A stretch of DNA of 64,000 nt from NCBI GenBank assembly GCA_016790285.1, contig JAEUPJ010000076.1:22773-86772 (forward strand), in the 5' to 3' direction. Of this stretch, positions 54,213-63,508 are shown in pieces. The position numbers and the translations under genes are program-made. Every line of letters starts with the position of its first letter. The first letter of the stretch is position 1. Source of the DNA: Roseateles sp. GTDB taxonomy: Bacteria; Pseudomonadota; Gammaproteobacteria; Burkholderiales; Burkholderiaceae_C. Under the pieces are notes generated by a model. The model searched no databases, was not told the origin of the DNA, and worked only from the letters and a program-made list of their open reading frames with translations.

Positions 54213-56063
54213 ATGCGCCGTTCAGTGACCCTAGCCGCCCTGTCGGCGACCCTGCTGCTGCTCGGCGGCTGCGATCTGCGAGAGCGCTTCGCGAGTGCTG
54301 ACGACCGCGTCAACGACGCGGTGCCGCTGCCGGCTGACGTCCAGCAAGCTCAGGCGCGGTTGCTGCAGCAGGCGTCGACCGTGCCGGCTGACCGCACCGC
54401 CTTGGACAACGCCTGGCGCGGCCGCCTGCGCGCTCGGGCCATGTCCTGCAGCCCCGACTTCGCGCCGACCTGGCGCCAGTCCGGCGAGGAAGTGCGCCAG
54501 GCCGTAGGCAACAAGTCCTGTTTCGCGGAGTTCGACCGCAAGCTTGCCCGCTGGATCGGTGTGCAGCGCACGCGATTGCTGCTGGCCCAGCCCCCGCTGC
54601 CGACGGGCAAGCTGCCGCCGTCGATCACGGTGGAGGGTCAGCTGGTGGCGACCAGCAGCCAGGCGCCGGTCGTGGCGGTCACCTCGAGCGAGGGTTTCGA
54701 GCTGCTGTCGGTGGATGGCCGAACCCTGTTCAAGGAGCGGGGCGCGGTAGGGCAGCTGAGCCTGTCGCCCAACGGCCGGCTGTTCGCGCAATCGGTGTCC
54801 GGTGACGTGTCGCGCATCCGCAGCGTGGAAGACGGCGAGACCTTGCTCGAGCTCCCCGACGCTCGCTCCGTGCAGTGGCTGGGCGACTGGTTCCTCGGCA
54901 TTCGCAGCGCGCGCAGCAAGCCAACTTCGGTGCTGAGCCTGAACACGGGTGAGGAAACGCCGGTCATCGTCAACAACACCGGCGTCTACTCCAGTGACGT
55001 GCTGTTGCCCGCACCTGGTGGTGGGGCGCGCTTCAACCTGTTGAGCTTCACGGGGCTGTACCAGCTGGAGGCGAAAGAAACCGGTGGGCGGCTCGTCGTC
55101 ACCGCCGTAGCCGAGAAGCCGGGCGTACAGCGGGCCCTGATGCCGATCACGTCGGGCGGGGGACGGCTGTCGGGCGACGGCAAGAGCTGGGTACTGGATT
55201 CGTCCAGCCAGGGCCTGGTGCGCCTGGACCTGACGACGCTCGAGATCCAGGAAACCAGCTTCCAGCCGATGCTGCTTGGGGGCGTCGCGTCCACGAGCAA
55301 GCCTGACCAGTACGTCCTGGAGCTGCGTGCCCCGATGGAGGCTCCCAATCCGGGCGCGCGGATGCCTCATCTGTACGACGCGGCGGCGGGCACGCTGGCC
55401 CCGTTGAAGGGTGCCGATGCCGAGCGAACTTTTCTGTATCTGCCGGGCGCGAAGCGCTTGGCGCGGCTGAGCCAACCTACGGTCTGGCTCGTTGAGACGC
55501 TTCAGGTTGGTGAGGCACAGCCGATGGCGGACGTGCTCAATGGACAGCTCGAGCAGGTCAACCAGGCGCGCCTGAATGCGGTTCAGCTGGAGTCCCAGCG
55601 TGGGTTGCCTGCAGCGCCCTACCTTGCACCTGCGCTGGCGTCGGCCGCCCCGCTGCTGCCAGGCGTTCGAGATGCGCAGGTGGAAGGCGTGGGCATCTAT
55701 GAAGCGGTCGAGCGGATCGCCCAGCCGGGGCAGTCGCGCAGCACCGGTCGTGTGGCAGTGACCGTGCGTCGTTCCAACCAGCCCCTTGTGCTGGTGCTGT
55801 CCTCGTACGAGCCGGTTCAGTGGCAGTTGCGCCTGGAATCGGGGGCGCGCCTCGCGGCAGTGCTCGTAGCGAGCTATCACGATTCGACGGTCGTGGGTGC
55901 CGGTGACGTGCGCGTGTTGAAGATCGGCCGCCAGTACGCCTACCAGCAAGATGGCCCCGAGTTCGCCGCGCTGCAGCGGGAGGTGTCGCGCTGGGCGGGT
56001 CGCCCGATCGCGCTGTTCCAGAGCGGCTACCGCGGCAACAGCTACACCGTCGGCGGCCGCTGA
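54213..56063 (+). CDS. large putative lipoprotein with propeller-like repeats
   Basis: A 616-residue protein with a lipobox (LLLLGGC, Cys20). The middle has repeated blade-like segments (AVTSSEGFELLSVDGRTLF, LSLSPNGRLFAQSVSGDVSR, GRLSGDGKSWVLDSSSQGLV). The C-terminal 135 residues are a distinct module: VEGVGIYEAVERI, VTVRRSNQPLVLVLSSYEPV, LAAVLVASYHDSTV and IALFQSGYRGNSYTV. I have an impression of similar tails in other uncharacterised exported proteobacterial proteins. No enzymatic motif is seen. It is downstream partner of the DUF4124 protein. Confidence 0.75.
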   Translation: MRRSVTLAALSATLLLLGGCDLRERFASADDRVNDAVPLPADVQQAQARLLQQASTVPADRTALDNAWRGRLRARAMSCSPDFAPTWRQSGEEVRQAVGNKSCFAEFDRKLARWIGVQRTRLLLAQPPLPTGKLPPSITVEGQLVATSSQAPVVAVTSSEGFELLSVDGRTLFKERGAVGQLSLSPNGRLFAQSVSGDVSRIRSVEDGETLLELPDARSVQWLGDWFLGIRSARSKPTSVLSLNTGEETPVIVNNTGVYSSDVLLPAPGGGARFNLLSFTGLYQLEAKETGGRLVVTAVAEKPGVQRALMPITSGGGRLSGDGKSWVLDSSSQGLVRLDLTTLEIQETSFQPMLLGGVASTSKPDQYVLELRAPMEAPNPGARMPHLYDAAAGTLAPLKGADAERTFLYLPGAKRLARLSQPTVWLVETLQVGEAQPMADVLNGQLEQVNQARLNAVQLESQRGLPAAPYLAPALASAAPLLPGVRDAQVEGVGIYEAVERIAQPGQSRSTGRVAVTVRRSNQPLVLVLSSYEPVQWQLRLESGARLAAVLVASYHDSTVVGAGDVRVLKIGRQYAYQQDGPEFAALQREVSRWAGRPIALFQSGYRGNSYTVGGR

Positions 56064-56078
56064 CAGACCGCGTCGGCC

Positions 56079-56873
56079 TCAGCCCGCTTGGGTAGGTGCG
56101 GTCAGGGTGGCGAGCTCGACCTCGTCGAAGCCGGCGGCGCGTCGCGCGTCGAGGTTGAAGGGCGCGCGCAGGCGCGGCGCCTGGTGGCGTTCGGCCAGCT
56201 CGGCGTACGTCGCGATCGGGTCCAGGCCGCGCTGCTCGCACAGGAAGCGGTACCAGCGGTTGCCCGCGGCCACATGCCCGATCTCGTCGCGCAGGATCAC
56301 GTCGAGGATGGCCCCGGCCGCGTGGTCGCCCGCGCCCACGAGCTTGGCGCGCACGCCGGGGGAGGCGTCCAGCCCGCGGGCCTCGAGCGTGCGGGGCACG
56401 AGGGCGATGCGGGCCAGAAGGTCGTGCCGCGTGCGTTCGGCCATCTCCCACAGTGCGTTGTGGGCGTCGAAGTCGCCGTAGTCGAAGCCCAGCGTCAGCA
56501 GGTGGTTGCGCAGCAGCGTGAAGTGGGTGGCTTCTTCCTGCGCGATGCGCAGCCAGTCGCGGTAGAAAGCCTCGGGCATGCCGGGGAAGCGCCAGCAGAT
56601 GTCCAGCGCCAGGTCGATGGCGTTGAGCTCGATGTGGGCAATGGCGTGCACCAGCGCGGCGACGCCGGCCGGCGTGCGCATCGAGGGCGGCTTCAGCGTG
56701 ATGTGGGCCACCAGCTGCGGGCGCGCGGGGCGGCCGGGGATGCCGGCGGGTTCAGGGATGACGGCCTCGGCGTCGACCGGCAGGTCTGCGGGCAGGGCGA
56801 GCGTGGCAGCGGCCTTGGCGGGTGCGTCGGCAATCAGGAGAGGGCCGAGCGTGGCCAGGCGGAGGTCGGACAT
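56079..56873 (-). CDS. DUF455 ferritin-like protein
   Basis: A 264-residue all-helical protein. [36 protein letters not shown] and [20 protein letters not shown] supply E and ExxH residues of a ferritin-like di-iron site, as in DUF455 (related to MiaE). A tRNA- or small-molecule-hydroxylating role is possible but unproven. The start at 56873 is used because the coding pattern begins there; upstream in-frame sequence lies antisense to the carbonic anhydrase gene. Confidence 0.85.
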   Translation of the reverse strand: MSDLRLATLGPLLIADAPAKAAATLALPADLPVDAEAVIPEPAGIPGRPARPQLVAHITLKPPSMRTPAGVAALVHAIAHIELNAIDLALDICWRFPGMPEAFYRDWLRIAQEEATHFTLLRNHLLTLGFDYGDFDAHNALWEMAERTRHDLLARIALVPRTLEARGLDASPGVRAKLVGAGDHAAGAILDVILRDEIGHVAAGNRWYRFLCEQRGLDPIATYAELAERHQAPRLRAPFNLDARRAAGFDEVELATLTAPTQAG

Positions 56874-56915
56874 CGGCGCAATTTTAGAATCCCTCGTTTT
56901 GAAGGGAGGCCCGCG

Positions 56916-57440
56916 ATGGCGATCTACCAGCTCGACGAGCACATCCCCGACGTGGCCGAGACGGCGTTCGTGGCCGACAGCGCCGAGGTCATCGGCCGCG
57001 TGACGCTCGGCGAAGGCGTCAGCGTCTGGTTCAACGCCGTGCTGCGCGGCGACAGCGACACGCTCACGGTTCGAGCCGGCAGCAACATCCAGGACGGCTC
57101 GGTGCTGCACGCGGACACCGGCTTCCCGCTCGATATCGGCGAGAACGTGACGGTGGGCCACCAGGTGATGTTGCACGGCTGCACCATCGGTGACGAAAGC
57201 CTCATTGGCATTGGGGCTGTGGTCTTGAATGGCGCGCGCATCGGCCGCAATTGCATCGTCGGCGCCGGCGCGCTGGTGACCGAGGGCAAGGAATTCCCCG
57301 ACGGCTCGCTGATCGTCGGCGCCCCCGCCAAGGTCGTGCGCGAGCTGACCGAAGCGCAGAAGGCGGGGCTGAAGGCCAGCGCCGCCCACTACGTCAACAA
57401 CGGCCGCCGCTACCAGGCAGGCCTGAAAAGAATCCGATGA
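56916..57440 (+). CDS. gamma-type carbonic anhydrase family protein
   Basis: A 174-residue left-handed beta-helix (hexapeptide repeat) protein. The metal histidines lie in [13 protein letters not shown] and [16 protein letters not shown]; further hexapeptides [20 protein letters not shown] and [22 protein letters not shown] complete the helix. It matches the YrdA/PaaY/CaiE group; carbonic anhydrase activity is likely but not certain. GGGAGG at 56904-56909 gives the start. The stop overlaps hslO (ATGA). Confidence 0.9.
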   Translation: MAIYQLDEHIPDVAETAFVADSAEVIGRVTLGEGVSVWFNAVLRGDSDTLTVRAGSNIQDGSVLHADTGFPLDIGENVTVGHQVMLHGCTIGDESLIGIGAVVLNGARIGRNCIVGAGALVTEGKEFPDGSLIVGAPAKVVRELTEAQKAGLKASAAHYVNNGRRYQAGLKRIR

Positions 57441-58399
57441 GCGAACTCCACAAATTCCTGTTCGATGGCCTGCCCGTGCGCGGCATGCTGGTGCGCCTGA
57501 CCGACGCCTGGCGTGAAGTGCTGTCGCGCCGCGAGCCTGGCCAGGAGTACCCGCCCGAGCTGCGCGACCTGCTCGGCCAGATGAGTGCCGCTGCCGTGCT
57601 GATGCAGGCCAACATCAAGTTCAATGGCGCCGTGGTGCTGCAGATCTTCGGCGACGGCCCGGTCAAGCTCGCCGTGGCCGAGGTGCAGCCGGACCTGGCC
57701 TTCCGCGCCACGGCCAAGTGCGTGGGCACGGTAGAGCCCGGCGCGACGCTGGAAACCATGGTCAACCTGCACGGCCAGGGCCGCTGCGCCATCACGCTGG
57801 ACCCGAAGGACAAGCTCCCCGGCCAGCAGCCCTACCAGGGCGTGGTGCCGCTGCATGGCGACCAGCGCGAGCCGCTGCAGAAGGTCAGCGAGGTGCTGGA
57901 GCACTACATGCTGCAGTCCGAGCAGCTCGACACCAAGCTGGTGCTCGCGGCCAACGGCGACATGGCCGCGGGCCTGCTGATCCAGCGCCTGCCGGTGGAG
58001 GGCGAAGGCAACCTCGAAGGCCGCAAGAACGAGGACGACATCGGCCTGTCCGATGCGTTCAATCGCATCGCGATCCTGGCCGGCACGCTGACCGCCGAGG
58101 AGTTGCTCACGCTGGACGCGGACACCGTGCTGCGGCGCCTCTTCTGGGAGGAGCAGGTCACGCGCTTCGAGCCGCAGCAGCCGCGCTTTGCCTGCACCTG
58201 CTCGCGCGAACGCGTGGGCCAGATGCTGCTGGGCCTGGGCCGCGAGGAGGTGGACGGCGTGCTCGCCGAGCGCGGCGACGTGGAGATCGGCTGCGACTTC
58301 TGCGGCCGCCACTACCGCTTCGACGCGGTCGACGTCGGCGCCTTGTTCACGCCAGCCGGCCAGCAGCCCGAGGGTGGCGCGACGAGCACGCTTCAGTAG
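57437..58399 (+). CDS. hslO: redox-regulated chaperone Hsp33
   Basis: A 320-residue chaperone activated by oxidation. The N-terminal substrate domain ([38 protein letters not shown]) leads to the C-terminal zinc/redox switch with [10 protein letters not shown] and CDFCGRHY, giving the four cysteines. Start overlaps the carbonic anhydrase stop by 4 nt. A long hairpin that may terminate transcription follows at 58421. Confidence 0.95.
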   Translation: MSELHKFLFDGLPVRGMLVRLTDAWREVLSRREPGQEYPPELRDLLGQMSAAAVLMQANIKFNGAVVLQIFGDGPVKLAVAEVQPDLAFRATAKCVGTVEPGATLETMVNLHGQGRCAITLDPKDKLPGQQPYQGVVPLHGDQREPLQKVSEVLEHYMLQSEQLDTKLVLAANGDMAAGLLIQRLPVEGEGNLEGRKNEDDIGLSDAFNRIAILAGTLTAEELLTLDADTVLRRLFWEEQVTRFEPQQPRFACTCSRERVGQMLLGLGREEVDGVLAERGDVEIGCDFCGRHYRFDAVDVGALFTPAGQQPEGGATSTLQ

Positions 58400-58420
58400 C
58401 CTGCCCAGTCGCCACCAGGC

Positions 58421-58456
58421 AACGCGCCGTCATGCCTTCTGAGGATGCGGCGCGTT
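58421..58456 (+). terminator. hairpin after hslO
   Basis: AACGCGCCG at 58421-58429 pairs with CGGCGCGTT at 58448-58456, with partial pairing inside (CAT-CCTT / AGG-ATG). There is no good T-run, so it may be a processing or Rho-linked structure rather than a classic terminator. Confidence 0.4.
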
Positions 58457-58496
58457 CTGGTGATTGACGCGGCCCCCGCAAAGCGCGACTTTCGGC

Positions 58497-58525
58497 CCTG
58501 GCCCGTTGTCACACGGGCCAGGAGG
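58497..58525 (+). promoter_or_regulatory. Shine-Dalgarno-blocking hairpin
   Basis: CCTGGCCCGT at 58497-58506 and ACGGGCCAGG at 58513-58522 form a perfect 10-bp stem with a 6-nt loop. The last three bases of the stem are the first three of the AGGAGG ribosome site (58520-58525) for the GTG start at 58531. Once folded it should limit ribosome access to the 1190-residue membrane protein. Confidence 0.55.
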
Positions 58526-58530
58526 CGACA

Positions 58531-61500
58531 GTGGCGGACAAAGGCGGCTTCGGCAGCTTCCCCTGGGCCAGTGCGGCGGTGCTGGTGGCCTTCGTGGCCA
58601 GCACGCAGCTCGTGCCCCATGCCTTCGAGCCCCTGAGGCCCGCGGAGAAGGCGCGCGCCCAGGCGCCGCTGGACCCGGATCTGGACGTCAACGCACGGCT
58701 CTGGGAAGACCCCTTCACCGCGCTGCGCCGCTACGAGATCGAGCGCACCGAGCGCTGCGAGCGCGTGCGCAAGCAAACCTCGCAGACGCTGGACATCGAC
58801 TGCCGCGACCGCGTGGCCGAGGTGCGCGACCCGCAGCGCATGCTCGGCAAGCTCGACCGCGACCACGACCAGCGGCTGGACGACACGCTCATCGTGATGG
58901 GCCTGCTGCCGGGTGCCGATTTCGTCGGCGCCGAGGAGGCGCGCCGGCGCCTGCGTTACGCGACGCTCGCCGGCCTGCTCGCCCAGGACTACGTGCCTGA
59001 CAACGCCGAGCGGCTGAGCCTGCTGGAGTTCAGCCTGCTGGAGCCCGCGCCGCCGCCCTCCCTCTTGCCCGAAGCGGCGTCCGCCCCGCCCAGCGGTGAC
59101 AAGCAGGCGCGCGCCGCCCGTGCCAAGGACAGCTACGTCGTGCCCTACGAGCTGCTGTCGGCCCGCTCCGAGCACCGGCGCAAGCCCGATGCCGATGTCG
59201 ACGGCCGGGGCGACAAACCGCGCCGCTACGGCCAGATCGCGCTGCTGTGGGTGGACGAGAACTCCCTGCCCAACCGCAAGCTCGACGCGCTGGCGCGGCT
59301 CACGCAGCAGCTCATGGGGCGCACGGCCCGCACCCTGGCCGCACCTGGCGGCGTGGACACCCAGCGGCTGCCCAGCCTGGCCGTCATCGGCCCCTCGTCG
59401 ACCGATGCCTTGCGCGCGGCGCTGCTGGACCTGCGCTGCGCGGCGGACCGCAAGCATGCGGCCGTGGCGGCCCAGAGCCCGGCCGCCAGCGCTGCCGCTG
59501 CGCGCTGCAGCTCGGGCGTGGCAGGCTCACCCAGCGGGCTGCCGCCTGACTTGCAGGAGGGCTATGAACTGCTGGCCCGCGCCGAGTTCTACAACTCGGC
59601 CTCCACGGCGCCCAACAGCATGATCAGCGAGCTGAGCGACCAGAAGCTGGAGTCCTTCGTCACCGACCAGTTCAACCGCATCACGGGCGTGAACCCCGTT
59701 CGGCCGGTGCAGATGCTGCGCACCATCGGCACGGATGGCGAGCTCATCAAGCGCATCGTGGCCGAGCTCACCCTGCGGCTGCCACACACCGGGCGGCGCG
59801 TGGTGATCGTGGCCGAGCGCGACTCGCTGTACGCCCAGTCGCTGGTGAGCGAGCTGCGCTTTCGCCTGCCCGACAGCCGCGGCAAGGAGCAGCCGCTGAA
59901 GATCGAGGTCATCTACTTCTTCCGCGGCATCGACGGCGTTACGACGCGGGAGGCGGGCAGCGCGGCGGGTACCTCGCCACCCAAGAACGCGCCGCTGGAG
60001 TGGCCCGAGAGCCGCGACCAGCTCGACTACCTGCGCCGGCTCGGCAACGAGCTCAAGCGCAGCGAGACCGACCCGACGCGGCTGCCCATCGGCGCCATCG
60101 GCATCTTCGCCAACGACGTGCACGACAAGCTGCTGGTCCTGCAGGCCCTGCACGAGGACTTCTCCGACCGCATGTTCTTCACGACGGACATGGATGCGCG
60201 CTACCTGCACCCGCGCACCCAGGCGTTCACGCGCAACCTGGTGGTGGCCAGCAGCCTGCCGCTGGCCTTCTACCCGCCGCCGGTGGGTGCGTCGGGCGTG
60301 GACCTGCAGGCCGGCACGCCCCCCTTGCGCGACATCTACCAGGTCAGCACCTATGCCGCCGCGCGCCGCGCCGGTTGCCGCAGCGACACCTGCAAGCGGG
60401 AGGAGCGGCTGGCGCTGGAGCCGGCGCTGCAGAAGCCGTCCGTCTACGAGGTGGGGCGCTCCAGTGCCGTGCCCTTGTCGGGTTATGCGCTGGACGCCCG
60501 CCCGACGCCGCCCGGTGCAGGCCGCGCCGGGCTGGCATTGCTGATGGTGGCCGTGATGGGCTGCGCGCTGCTCGTGTGGCCGTCCACGCCGGCCATCCGC
60601 CAGGCACGGCGCACCTTCCTGCGTGAGCCCACGATGGACAACCAGCCGCAGATGGACATGACGTCCATCGTGCTCGTCGCCCTGCATGCGGGCCTGTTTG
60701 CCTACGTGCTGGCCAGCCTCATCGAGTTCCTGCTGCCGAGCCAGCTCGGTTTCGTGCATGCCTTGCTGCTGGCGAGCCTGGCCGCGTTCGGGGCGCTGCT
60801 GGCCGTGCTGCCGGCGTTGCTGATGGCGCGCCGCGAGCAGCCCCTGCCGCCGGACCAGCCGGCGGGCGTGGACCGGCTGCACCTGGTCATCGTGCTGATG
60901 GTGGTGGCGGTGTGGATGTGGCTGGCGTGGCCCTCGGGTGGCTGGGCGCTGGGCCAGGCGTGCGACAGCTGCGAGCCCGTGGCCTGGCTGGAGGGCGTCA
61001 GCGCCTGGCCGTCCCACCTGATCCACATGCTGGCGCTTTTCGCCATCCTGTGGACGCTGGACTGGGCCTGGGCCGATTCACTGAACCAGCTGCGCCGCGA
61101 CTCAGACTGGCTGCGTCTGCCGCGGCCGGTGGCGCGGCCCGTGGTGCGCAGCGACCTGCGGCAGCTCGTGAGCGCCTGGTTCGAGCACGTCAGCGTGCTG
61201 TTCTGGCGGCCTGGCGTGGGGTTCAGCTGCGACTTCGACCAGCTCTGGAAGGAGTACGGCGAACGCGGCGAGGCCCGGCCGCGGGCGGCGCGCACCCTCG
61301 TCTGGTATGTGCTGACGATCTGCTGCGTGGGGCTGCTGTTCCTGTGCCTGTCCGAGGGGCAGATCCCGGAGGTGCCCGTGCGGGGCGACGAGCACCGGCA
61401 GATGGTGACGGCCACGCTCTACGCCATCTTGCTGCTGCTGCCGCTGCTGGTGGTGGCCGTGGCGGATGCGACCGTGCTGCTGGTGCGCTTTGTGCGCCAC

Positions 61501-62103
61501 CTCAATGCCGGGCGCAGCTTCTATCCCGACTCGACCATCGAGATGTTCGCCAAGGGCCTGGGCGAAGAGCACAAGGCCCTGTGGGCGCAGCACTTCTGTG
61601 CGCGCCCCGAGGACCGCAGCAAGGACGGCGGCGGCTTTGCGGTGCACACGCTGCTGGACGACTGGATCGACGTGCAGGTCGTCGCGCGGCGCAGCACGCC
61701 CGTGGCGCGGCTCGTCATCGGGCCGTTTGTCGTGCTGGCGCTGCTGGTCGTGGCGCGCAGCCGGCTGTTCGACAACTGGTCGCTGACCCCGGCCATCGCC
61801 ATCGGTGTGTGCTTCTACGTGGCCGTGCTCATCGGGCTGACCATCCTGCTCAAGCGTGCCGCCGAGACCACGCGGCGCCATGCCCTGCAGTCCATGCAGG
61901 CGGACCTGCGCTGGCTGGCGGGCAGCGGCAAGCCGCTGTCGGACCTGGTGGAGCCGTACAAGCGGCTCATCGCCTCGGTGGAGAACGAGCAGTGCGGTGC
62001 GTTCGCGGCCTTCTTCGACCAGCCGCTGCTCAAGGCACTGCTGGTGCCGCTGGGCGGGGCGGGCGGCACCCAGTTGTTCGACTACCTGCTGCTCGGTCGC
62101 TGA
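58531..62103 (+). CDS. 1190-residue uncharacterised membrane protein with a large extracytoplasmic domain
   Basis: Start GTG with AGGAGG 5 nt upstream. An N-terminal helix (WASAAVLVAFVASTQLVPHA) is followed by about 630 residues predicted outside the cytoplasm. These include segments with alternating beta/alpha character (YGQIALLWVDENSLPNRKLD, RRVVIVAERDSLYAQSLVSEL, AIGIFANDVHDKLLVLQAL, MFFTTDMDARYLHP) that look like a type-1 periplasmic-binding fold. About nine further membrane helices occur between residues 665 and 1110, with a cytoplasmic-looking region near 850-920, and a soluble tail ends it. I know no function; a sensor or receptor-like role is speculation. No partner gene adjoins on the same strand. 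Confidence 0.75.
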   Translation: MADKGGFGSFPWASAAVLVAFVASTQLVPHAFEPLRPAEKARAQAPLDPDLDVNARLWEDPFTALRRYEIERTERCERVRKQTSQTLDIDCRDRVAEVRDPQRMLGKLDRDHDQRLDDTLIVMGLLPGADFVGAEEARRRLRYATLAGLLAQDYVPDNAERLSLLEFSLLEPAPPPSLLPEAASAPPSGDKQARAARAKDSYVVPYELLSARSEHRRKPDADVDGRGDKPRRYGQIALLWVDENSLPNRKLDALARLTQQLMGRTARTLAAPGGVDTQRLPSLAVIGPSSTDALRAALLDLRCAADRKHAAVAAQSPAASAAAARCSSGVAGSPSGLPPDLQEGYELLARAEFYNSASTAPNSMISELSDQKLESFVTDQFNRITGVNPVRPVQMLRTIGTDGELIKRIVAELTLRLPHTGRRVVIVAERDSLYAQSLVSELRFRLPDSRGKEQPLKIEVIYFFRGIDGVTTREAGSAAGTSPPKNAPLEWPESRDQLDYLRRLGNELKRSETDPTRLPIGAIGIFANDVHDKLLVLQALHEDFSDRMFFTTDMDARYLHPRTQAFTRNLVVASSLPLAFYPPPVGASGVDLQAGTPPLRDIYQVSTYAAARRAGCRSDTCKREERLALEPALQKPSVYEVGRSSAVPLSGYALDARPTPPGAGRAGLALLMVAVMGCALLVWPSTPAIRQARRTFLREPTMDNQPQMDMTSIVLVALHAGLFAYVLASLIEFLLPSQLGFVHALLLASLAAFGALLAVLPALLMARREQPLPPDQPAGVDRLHLVIVLMVVAVWMWLAWPSGGWALGQACDSCEPVAWLEGVSAWPSHLIHMLALFAILWTLDWAWADSLNQLRRDSDWLRLPRPVARPVVRSDLRQLVSAWFEHVSVLFWRPGVGFSCDFDQLWKEYGERGEARPRAARTLVWYVLTICCVGLLFLCLSEGQIPEVPVRGDEHRQMVTATLYAILLLLPLLVVAVADATVLLVRFVRHLNAGRSFYPDSTIEMFAKGLGEEHKALWAQHFCARPEDRSKDGGGFAVHTLLDDWIDVQVVARRSTPVARLVIGPFVVLALLVVARSRLFDNWSLTPAIAIGVCFYVAVLIGLTILLKRAAETTRRHALQSMQADLRWLAGSGKPLSDLVEPYKRLIASVENEQCGAFAAFFDQPLLKALLVPLGGAGGTQLFDYLLLGR

Positions 62104-62600
62104 ACCGCCAGCACGGCGGCGGAGAGCCGTGCCTCCGCCGGACCCTGGATGTCGACCCAGGCCAGCCCGTACGCCTGCAGGGCCGCCCGCAGCCGGGCGT
62201 CGAAGCGCGCGCGGACTTCGGGGCCGTCGCGCTGGATGCCGTCAGGTTGCCAGGGCAGGTCCGGCGCGCACAGCAGTGTGAGCTCGCAGCGGCGCTGGAA
62301 GGCCACAGCCTCGGCCAGCAGCGTGTCATCGTTGAAATAGTGCTGGCTGCACAAGGCCGTGATCAGCGGCGTGGTGTCACAGAAGACGAGGGAGTGCTTC
62401 GCCGCAGCCGCTTCGATGCGGGCGGCCTGCTCGGCCGCGATGTGCGCCTGCTCGTGCTGCTGCGGCGTGCGGCCGTGGGCGTCGCACCATTCGCGCAGGT
62501 ACTCGGGCACGAGGCCGGCACTGAAGTGTGCCGTCAGGGCCTCCGCGAGCGTGGACTTGCCGGTGCATTCGGCGCCCAGCAGCGCCACGATGCGGCTCAC
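62082..62600 (-). CDS. NadR-type nicotinamide riboside kinase (AAA ATPase)
   Basis: A 172-residue P-loop protein. The Walker A motif is LLGAECTGKSTLAEAL; CDTTPLITALCSQHYF and CAPDLPWQPDGIQRDGPEVR match the kinase domain of NadR. The regulatory and adenylyltransferase domains of full NadR are absent, so this is a stand-alone ribosylnicotinamide kinase. GTG 62600 overlaps the pnuC stop. With PnuC it would take up and phosphorylate nicotinamide riboside for NAD salvage. Its 3' end overlaps the convergent large membrane-protein gene by 22 nt. Confidence 0.85.
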   Translation of the reverse strand: MSRIVALLGAECTGKSTLAEALTAHFSAGLVPEYLREWCDAHGRTPQQHEQAHIAAEQAARIEAAAAKHSLVFCDTTPLITALCSQHYFNDDTLLAEAVAFQRRCELTLLCAPDLPWQPDGIQRDGPEVRARFDARLRAALQAYGLAWVDIQGPAEARLSAAVLAVQRPSSR

Positions 62601-63208
62601 GCTCGCCTCCAGGCGCGCCAGCCGATGACGCTCATCGGGATGAAGGCCGTGTACAGGATGACGGTGAGCCAGTAGCCCTTGAGCCCGAAGAGCACGACGC
62701 TGGCGGCGTTGACGACGATCCATGTCGGCCAGTTCTCCTCGTACTTGCGCGCCAGCAGCCACTGGCCGAGCAGGCTGGCCACCGTGGGGAAGGCGTCCCA
62801 GTAGGGCAGGGGGCTGTCGGTCGCGCGGGCCAGGAACAGGCCGAGCAGCGGCCAGGCGGCGAGCGTCAGCAGCACGGGCCGCAGCAGGCCGCGCAAGCCC
62901 AGGCGGCGCACCGTGAGCGTGGCCCCCTCGCGCGTGCGGCCGAAGCGCCATTGCCACCAGCCCCACACGGCCAGCGCGGCGAAGACGAGCTGCAAGGCCG
63001 CCTCGCCGTACAGCTTGCCGTCCCAGAAGAGGGCGAAGTACATGACCGAGCTGATGAACGCGAGCGGCCAGGCCAGCAGGCTCACCCGCATGTTGCAGAC
63101 GACCATCCACACGGCCAGCACGAAGGCGACCAGCTCGAGCCAGGAAATGGGGCTGCCGAAGGCAGTGAAGGCGGGCGCCAGCAGCGCCGCCCAGGCCTGC
63201 ATCAACAT
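62597..63208 (-). CDS. pnuC: nicotinamide riboside transporter PnuC
   Basis: A 203-residue membrane protein with about seven helices. SWLELVAFVLAVWMVVCNMR, YGEAALQLVFAALAVWGWWQW and ENWPTWIVVNAASVVLFGLK are PnuC signatures (the W-x-x-W riboside-binding and N-W elements). It is a facilitative importer kept running by the kinase encoded next to it. ATG 63208 is used; ATG 63202 is also possible. Confidence 0.9.
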   Translation of the reverse strand: MLMQAWAALLAPAFTAFGSPISWLELVAFVLAVWMVVCNMRVSLLAWPLAFISSVMYFALFWDGKLYGEAALQLVFAALAVWGWWQWRFGRTREGATLTVRRLGLRGLLRPVLLTLAAWPLLGLFLARATDSPLPYWDAFPTVASLLGQWLLARKYEENWPTWIVVNAASVVLFGLKGYWLTVILYTAFIPMSVIGWRAWRRA

Positions 63209-63218
63209 GCCGCGAGCA

Positions 63219-63506
63219 TCAGCGCCTGCCTGCGGCGGGCGAGGCGACGGGCACGAAGACCTCGTCGGACTTGATCATGCCCAGCTCGAAGCGGGCCTTC
63301 TCCTCGACCATCTCCAGGCCTTCGCGCAGGTCGCGCAGCTCGGCCTGGAGCTGGGCGTTGCGGGCGCGCGCCTTGTCGTTCTCGGCGTGCGCCGCCGCCA
63401 CCTCCTCCCGGAGGTGGGCGACATAGGGAATGCTGCCCCGGCCCACCCAGAGCTGGGCTTGGATGGCGATCAGGAAGACCGCCAGGACCAGGGCGAGCAC
63501 CTTCAC
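63219..63506 (-). CDS. ftsB: cell division protein FtsB
   Basis: A 95-residue bitopic protein: short N-terminus, transmembrane helix (VLALVLAVFLIAIQAQLWVG), a coiled coil (LREEVAAAHAENDKARARNA, LQAELRDLREGLEMVEEKAR) and the FELGMIKSDEVFV end typical of FtsB. It forms the FtsQLB divisome complex. It starts with GTG 3 nt after the eno stop, the common eno-ftsB arrangement. Confidence 0.92.
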   Translation of the reverse strand: MKVLALVLAVFLIAIQAQLWVGRGSIPYVAHLREEVAAAHAENDKARARNAQLQAELRDLREGLEMVEEKARFELGMIKSDEVFVPVASPAAGRR

Positions 63507-63508
63507 GG

